DNA from: VBAS01 sp965652775
Lineage (GTDB): Bacteria > Bacteroidota > Bacteroidia > Chitinophagales > Chitinophagaceae
Assembly (NCBI GenBank): GCA_965652775.1
Contig: CBFGXP010000129.1
Coordinates: 1-11,150 of the forward strand
Length of the DNA stretch: 11,150 nt
Reading direction: 5' to 3'
Shown here: positions 8,013-11,150 of the stretch, piece by piece
How the letters are laid out: each line of letters starts with the position of its first letter
Position numbering within the stretch: position 1 is the stretch's first letter
The notes under the pieces: generated by a model
What the model saw: only the letters and a program-made list of their open reading frames with translations
What the model was told of the DNA's origin: nothing
The model's database searches: none
Program-made: the position numbers and the translations under genes

Positions 8013-8054
8013 CAATCTGAGGATTGACTTGCGTTGTTCAATCATCAATCTTTG
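8013..8054 (+). promoter_or_regulatory. Promoter of the alpha/beta hydrolase gene, with inverted repeat
   Basis: TTG at 8024-8026 and AATCTTTG at 8047-8054 are separated by exactly 20 nt. This matches the Bacteroidota -33 TTG / -7 TAnnTTTG layout with one mismatch at the first base of the -7 box. The start of transcription would fall near 8060, leaving a leader of about 25 nt before the ATG at 8084. The inverted repeat CAATC (8013-8017) / GATTG (8022-8026) overlaps the -33 element and could be an operator half-site pair. That last point is inference. Confidence 0.5.
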
Positions 8055-8083
8055 TAGCTCCATTAAACTTAAAAACAAAATTT

Positions 8084-9013
8084 ATGAAAAAGCTAATCAT
8101 CGTAGTGGTCCTGGTCGCATTAGCTACCAGTATCCGGCCATTCGCACAGAACATTAACCGGATTATTTCTAAACAATTATTTGAAATAACGTATTTGACT
8201 TCAGGACCGGTTGTTAAAACTATACACTTACCCGGCCGGGTAAGACTTGAATATGCCGAACAAGGGAATGCTGACGGTGTACCTGTGATATTGTTGCATG
8301 GTATCACAGATTCATGGCATTCTTTTGAGTCGGTGCTACCAAATTTGCCCCCTTCCATTCATGCTTTTGCAATTTCTCAAAGAGGGCATGGTGATTCTGA
8401 ACGGCCAGTGCAAAACTATAATCCGAAAGATTTTGCAGCGGATATAGCTGAATTTATGAAACAGAAAAAACTAAGCGAGGCCTTTATAGTTGGTCATTCT
8501 ATGGGGGGCGTCAATGCGCAGCAATTTGCAATTGACTTTCCTGGATTAACAAAAGGTCTTGTGATCATTGATTCAGATCCTTTATTTAAGAACAACCCAG
8601 GTATGCCTGAGTTTTACCAGGAAGTTTTGAAATTAGAAGGTGCGATAGATAGAAAATTTATGTATGATTTTCAAAAAGCGACATTGGCCAAACCCATCGA
8701 TTCAGTTTACTTTAATTTGCTCGTCGATGAAGGAATTAAAGTTCCCGCCAGTGTTTTTAAGGCAGCTTTTGGAGGATTGATGCAGGTTGACTTTACAGAA
8801 CAGCTTAAACAAATAAATGTACCAGCGCTGATACTGTGGGGTAACAAGGATAGTTTTTGCACTTATAAAGGACAAGAATTATTTGTAAACAATATTAAAA
8901 ACTCCAGACTCATTATATATGGAAATACAGGACATGCCCTGCATTGGGAAGAATCAAAAAAATTTGCTCAAGACCTCATCAATTTCATTGAAGATGCAAC
9001 AGAATTGAAATAA
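8084..9013 (+). CDS. Secreted or membrane-anchored alpha/beta hydrolase
   Basis: A 309-residue serine hydrolase. An N-terminal hydrophobic segment (about 3-16) followed by SIRPFAQ looks like a cleavable signal peptide, so the enzyme probably acts in the periplasm. The alpha/beta-hydrolase core begins near residue 65. It shows the oxyanion HG (His72-Gly73 in LLHGITDSW), the nucleophile elbow GHSMGG with Ser139, the acid Asp256 in WGNKDSFC, and catalytic His284 in GHALHWEES. The triad is complete and the length normal, with a helical cap at about 165-235. Substrate is not predictable from motifs; related proteins are esterases, lactonases or C-C hydrolases. The frame continues upstream to a TTG at 8024, but that would bury the signal peptide behind 20 residues and start inside the promoter, so the ATG at 8084 is chosen. 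It has its own promoter 119 nt after the PhzF gene and so is probably a separate unit. Confidence 0.9.
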   Translation: MKKLIIVVVLVALATSIRPFAQNINRIISKQLFEITYLTSGPVVKTIHLPGRVRLEYAEQGNADGVPVILLHGITDSWHSFESVLPNLPPSIHAFAISQRGHGDSERPVQNYNPKDFAADIAEFMKQKKLSEAFIVGHSMGGVNAQQFAIDFPGLTKGLVIIDSDPLFKNNPGMPEFYQEVLKLEGAIDRKFMYDFQKATLAKPIDSVYFNLLVDEGIKVPASVFKAAFGGLMQVDFTEQLKQINVPALILWGNKDSFCTYKGQELFVNNIKNSRLIIYGNTGHALHWEESKKFAQDLINFIEDATELK

Positions 9014-9031
9014 GATTTATATAATGTTTCG

Positions 9032-9046
9032 ACTGAAGATTTCAGT
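9032..9046 (+). terminator. Short hairpin after the hydrolase gene
   Basis: ACTGAA (9032-9037) and TTCAGT (9041-9046) form a perfect 6-bp stem with loop GAT, 19 nt after the hydrolase stop. The following bases are TAGATAGATAG and not a T-run, so intrinsic termination is doubtful. The remaining gap to 9164 is A/T-rich and shows no clear promoter pair. Confidence 0.3.
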
Positions 9047-9164
9047 TAGATAGATAGTTGGAAGTCATTTCGTTTTGGGTAGCAGGTATTCTAATTTTAA
9101 AGGCATTAGCAAGCAACCTCTTACAAAAAGACAGCGATTTATCTAAAAACTCAAATCAATCAGT

Positions 9165-10097
9165 ATGAAACGTTTATCATCCATTGCCCTGCTTTTTGTG
9201 TTTACAATGTCTTTTGGCCAGGAGGATTCAATAGCAATCAAAACGCCTCCAAAACCCGAAGGCACACCCACCAAAGTTTTCTATTCCCAGAAACTCATCA
9301 ATGCAAAAACTGTTGAGGTACTAAGGAAAGGGATCCTGGAATTCAATGTCAGTCACAACTTTGGTGACATTGCTGGTGAAAACGGAGGTATAGATAAATT
9401 TTTTGGTTTGGATAATACTACCGATGTACGCATCGGTTTTCAGCTGGGCCTAAGTGATAAATTTAATGTGGTTGCAGCAAGGACAAAAGGGCTGTACGTT
9501 ACCCAGCAGTGGGAATTAGGAGTTAAATGGCAGCTGTTGCGGCAGATGGACAATGATCGTTCGCATCCGCTGTCATTAACTATATATGCCAACGACGTTG
9601 TGTCTTCACAGAAAGCTTCTTCATTACCTGACCAGGAGACATCTTTTGAAGATTTTGGTGACCGGCACAGCCAGATAGTACAACTAATGGTTGCCAGAAA
9701 GATGGGTAAAATAAGCTTACAGCTTAACCCGCTTTACCTGCATACCAATCTTGTTGCTCCCTATGACCAGGAAAATATTTTCGCATTGGGAGGTGCAATA
9801 AGGCTTCCTTTGAGCAGGAAAATAATTCTTGTTGCCGATTATTATCACCCGTTCCGATCACAGAGTACCATAGAAGGTTACGAAGCTGAAGGAATGAAGC
9901 TGTATGATCCATTTGGTATAGGGCTGGAGATCGTAACAGAAGGACACGTATTTCATTTGAATTTTACCAATGCAACCGAAATTCTTGAGAACCGGTTTAT
10001 TCGTAAAACCGTAACCAATTGGGGTGATGGAGAGTTTCGCTGGGCATTTACAATTTCGAGAAACTTCGTTTTATTCAGAGATAAAAAGAGGTCCTAA
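9165..10097 (+). CDS. DUF5777-like outer-membrane beta-barrel protein
   Basis: A 310-residue protein with a signal peptide (residues 1-19, cleavage near SFGQ/ED). The rest alternates polar and hydrophobic residues in strand-length segments, as an outer-membrane barrel does. The opening of the mature region is what I recognise as DUF5777: KVFYSQKLINAKTVEVL, GILEFNVSHNFGDI, FFGLDNTTDVRIGFQLGLSDKFNV. In many Bacteroidota, proteins of this family lie near cytochrome or YceI-like genes, but here the neighbours are a hydrolase and birA, so context gives no clue to function. No plug domain, TonB box or C-terminal sorting domain is seen. The ATG follows an A/C-rich leader without Shine-Dalgarno. The stop codon (10095-10097) overlaps the stop codon of the convergent birA gene, so no room exists between the genes for a terminator. 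Confidence 0.75.
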   Translation: MKRLSSIALLFVFTMSFGQEDSIAIKTPPKPEGTPTKVFYSQKLINAKTVEVLRKGILEFNVSHNFGDIAGENGGIDKFFGLDNTTDVRIGFQLGLSDKFNVVAARTKGLYVTQQWELGVKWQLLRQMDNDRSHPLSLTIYANDVVSSQKASSLPDQETSFEDFGDRHSQIVQLMVARKMGKISLQLNPLYLHTNLVAPYDQENIFALGGAIRLPLSRKIILVADYYHPFRSQSTIEGYEAEGMKLYDPFGIGLEIVTEGHVFHLNFTNATEILENRFIRKTVTNWGDGEFRWAFTISRNFVLFRDKKRS

Positions 10098-10912
10098 ACT
10101 GATTCATGTATCCATTGTACTTCACCAAACTCAAATCTTTCTTCTAACGAATGATGGGTAATTAACTGTCCTGTTTCCGAAACACCTTTAATTGTTGTTT
10201 CAAAGAGGCGGTTATTTTTTTTCAATTTTACCTTTTCATCTTTTTTATAAAGATCAATTTGATAATACCTAAATAAGTGTTCAAACTTGCCGGCCATTAG
10301 TAATTGATAGTTCTTTTCGAGAACCGAACAAATCTCTTTTGCCATCGCAATTGGTTCAAAATTTTTACCCGTTATTTGTTTTAACGAAACGGGATTAGGG
10401 AGATCAGCAGGAAAAGTCGTTTGGTTTATATTAATACCTATTCCCACAACAGCCCATTTCCAAACTGCTGACTCCTGACCCGGAACTCCAAACTCCGAAC
10501 TCCCCACCACATTCTCGATTAGGATTCCTCCTGCCTTCCTGTCACGCCAATAAAGATCATTGGGCCATTTAATTTTTGTTTCATTACCAGCGTAATTGGA
10601 AAAAAGTTCACACACACTTATAGCTACACAAACATTCAGTTTAAATTGCTCTTGAATCCGTAGCGGGTGGGGATTTAACAGAATGCTAAGAGCAATATTT
10701 GCACCTTTTTCAGACACCCACCTCTTGCCACGTTGACCCTTACCGGCTGTTTGTTCCTGCGTAAAAATCGCCATACCATGTTGAGCTTCACCCTGCCCCT
10801 CCGGCAGTTGATTTTCATGAATAAGCCCCATGGCATATTTGTTGGTACTATCTATTGATTGCAGCTCAAGAAACGGCCATCCAATTGGATTGCCGGGAGA
10901 TGGTAGTGGCAA
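10094..10912 (-). CDS. birA: Biotin--[acetyl-CoA-carboxylase] ligase
   Basis: A 272-residue class I biotin protein ligase that makes biotinyl-AMP and transfers biotin to the carrier domain of carboxylases. It has no N-terminal helix-turn-helix, so it is not a biotin repressor. Motifs in order: QSIDSTNKYA (18-27), the biotin-AMP loop GKGQRGKRW (57-65), KWPNDLYW (115-122), RKAGGILIEN with catalytic-site Lys126, and GIGININ (157-163). The C-terminal 50 residues fit the usual SH3-like cap. The start must lie before STN, and the only candidate starts there are TTG at 10912 or rarer codons, since an in-frame TAA touches that TTG on its upstream side. TTG is therefore the likely start. Residues 137-150 (GSSEFGVPGQESAV) are an in-frame insertion made by a 7-nt tandem repeat, between ILIENV and WKWAVVGIG. 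It lies in a loop between strands of the catalytic core. Confidence 0.95.
   Translation of the reverse strand: MPLPSPGNPIGWPFLELQSIDSTNKYAMGLIHENQLPEGQGEAQHGMAIFTQEQTAGKGQRGKRWVSEKGANIALSILLNPHPLRIQEQFKLNVCVAISVCELFSNYAGNETKIKWPNDLYWRDRKAGGILIENVVGSSEFGVPGQESAVWKWAVVGIGININQTTFPADLPNPVSLKQITGKNFEPIAMAKEICSVLEKNYQLLMAGKFEHLFRYYQIDLYKKDEKVKLKKNNRLFETTIKGVSETGQLITHHSLEERFEFGEVQWIHESV
10462..10503. repeat. Degenerate heptanucleotide tandem array inside birA
   Basis: Six consecutive 7-nt units on the plus strand: AAACTGC, TGACTCC, TGACCCG, GAACTCC, AAACTCC, GAACTCC. The consensus is about GAACTCC (GGAGTTC on the coding strand), with most drift at the 5' half. The total is 42 nt, so the array adds 14 codons without shifting the birA frame. 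It codes for residues 137-150, which usual biotin ligases lack between ILIENV and the W-x-W/VGIG strand. Degenerate heptamer arrays are known as STRR elements in filamentous cyanobacteria. Applying the same idea to this phylum is my inference. Confidence 0.75.
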
Positions 10913-10920
10913 TTAATTAC

Positions 10921-10928
10921 TATTTTTG
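10921..10928 (+). promoter_or_regulatory. Candidate -7 box for the rsfS transcript
   Basis: TATTTTTG matches TAnnTTTG perfectly on the plus strand, in the gap between divergent birA and the rsfS-like frame. No TTG lies about 20 nt upstream (the nearest, 10890-10892, is 28 nt away), so the -33 element is missing or poor. A transcript from here would carry the palindrome at 10947-11004 in its leader. Confidence 0.3.
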
Positions 10929-10946
10929 ACAAAGTAAATCAGTTTT

Positions 10947-11004
10947 CGGGTACTTGTTATTTGTTAGTGTAACAATCATACAAATAGCTAGTAACAAGTA
11001 ACCG
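10947..11004. repeat. Palindromic repeat between birA and rsfS
   Basis: The arms 10947-10959 (CGGGTACTTGTTA) and 10992-11004 (TAACAAGTAACCG) pair at 12 of 13 positions around a 32-nt loop. Nested in the loop, TTGTTA (10961-10966) and TAACAA (10970-10975) form a perfect 6-bp hairpin with loop GTG. The arms themselves show a 7-nt period: TACTTGT, TATTTGT, TAGTGTA on the left, and GTAACAA, GTAACCG, GTAAAAA (10991-11011) on the right. It lies outside genes, in the leader region of rsfS and just upstream of birA. No transposase or target duplication is seen. Confidence 0.65.
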
Positions 11005-11061
11005 GTAAAAAACAAATAAACCTCAAACCTAAAAAACAAATTATTGGAACAATTGTCAGTA

Positions 11062-11150
11062 TTGGCTACAAGAAAAAAGAAAAGCACTGTCCGGTTAACG
11101 AAGAATTCAAAACTCATAAAAACCATCATCAACGCCATACAGGAGAAAAA
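11062..11150 (+). CDS. rsfS: N-terminus of ribosome silencing factor RsfS (partial)
   Basis: From TTG 11062 the plus strand reads ATRKKKSTVRLTKNSKL and then IKTIINAIQEK up to the window edge, with no stop. A basic N-terminal tail followed by an II-x-AIQEK helix is how Bacteroidota RsfS (YbeB/Iojap family) begins, just before its conserved KG-x-DI-x-LDL strand, which would lie outside the window. RsfS binds ribosomal protein L14 and blocks subunit joining when nutrients are scarce. From memory, birA is often next to rsfS and then ftsH in this phylum, which supports the call. No ATG is available: an in-frame TAA stands at 11017-11019, and only TTG codons at 11044, 11053 and 11062 follow. TTG 11062 gives the most typical N-terminus. 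Only 29 codons are visible, so the assignment is moderate. Confidence 0.6.
   Translation, partial: MATRKKKSTVRLTKNSKLIKTIINAIQEK

Noticed and set aside
8024..8083. Upstream extension of the hydrolase to TTG 8024
   Set aside because: It would begin inside the -33 promoter element and bury the signal peptide behind 20 residues; the ATG at 8084 is preferred.
9047..9057. TAGATAGATAG tract as a functional microsatellite
   Set aside because: Fewer than three full tetramer units, which is within chance for A/T-rich DNA, and it is not next to a promoter pair.
10462..11011. CRISPR array or phage attachment site explaining the short repeats
   Set aside because: The units are 7 nt with no spacers of constant length, no cas genes are present, and there is no integrase or tRNA gene in the window.
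10920..11138. 72-residue open frame on the minus strand, rich in Phe and Leu
   Set aside because: It lies opposite the rsfS-like frame and covers the palindrome and A-rich leader. Its hydrophobic composition is what A-rich plus-strand DNA gives when read in reverse, and its N-terminal codons mirror the better-supported rsfS start.

Overview
This window reads as ordinary chromosome of a Bacteroidota bacterium, most likely of the Chitinophagaceae. The evidence is taxonomic style rather than any single marker. Start codons lack Shine-Dalgarno sequences and sit behind A/T-rich leaders. Two candidate promoters have the Bacteroidota layout of TTG, a 20-nt gap, then a box ending in TTTG. The gene families are typical of the phylum: a two-propeller sensor kinase with Y_Y_Y domain, a DUF5777-like outer-membrane barrel, a long M23 peptidase, and birA divergent from what looks like rsfS. 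No tRNA, rRNA, CRISPR array, insertion sequence or phage gene was seen.

Layout. At 38-751 (minus) is a secreted MORN-repeat protein, divergent from a secreted M23 metallopeptidase (828-2630, plus). Immediately behind the peptidase is a decayed thiol peroxidase of the Bcp/PrxQ family (2642-3108), which carries three frameshifts and one internal stop. A hairpin terminator at 3274-3313 separates this block from a signalling operon: sensor histidine kinase (3368-6439), LuxR-type response regulator (6494-7141) and a PhzF-family enzyme (7158-7964). An alpha/beta hydrolase with its own promoter follows (8084-9013), then a DUF5777-type barrel (9165-10097). The barrel gene overlaps tail-to-tail with biotin protein ligase birA (10094-10912, minus). 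At the right edge the plus strand opens a reading frame that matches the N-terminus of ribosome silencing factor RsfS.

How the parts work together. The kinase and regulator form an obvious cognate pair, and the PhzF gene 16 nt behind the regulator is probably co-transcribed. The signal and targets cannot be read from the sequence, and no glycan-use genes lie nearby. The M23 peptidase, the MORN protein and the barrel act in the envelope. BirA and RsfS are housekeeping.

No new multi-gene system is visible. The most interesting structure is small and repeat-like: a degenerate 7-nt tandem array of exactly six units (42 nt) inside birA that stays in frame, with a second 7-nt-periodic palindromic repeat of different sequence just upstream of the same gene. 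The eroded peroxidase, and several genes whose real start is not the longest frame (or is TTG), are the other points of note.
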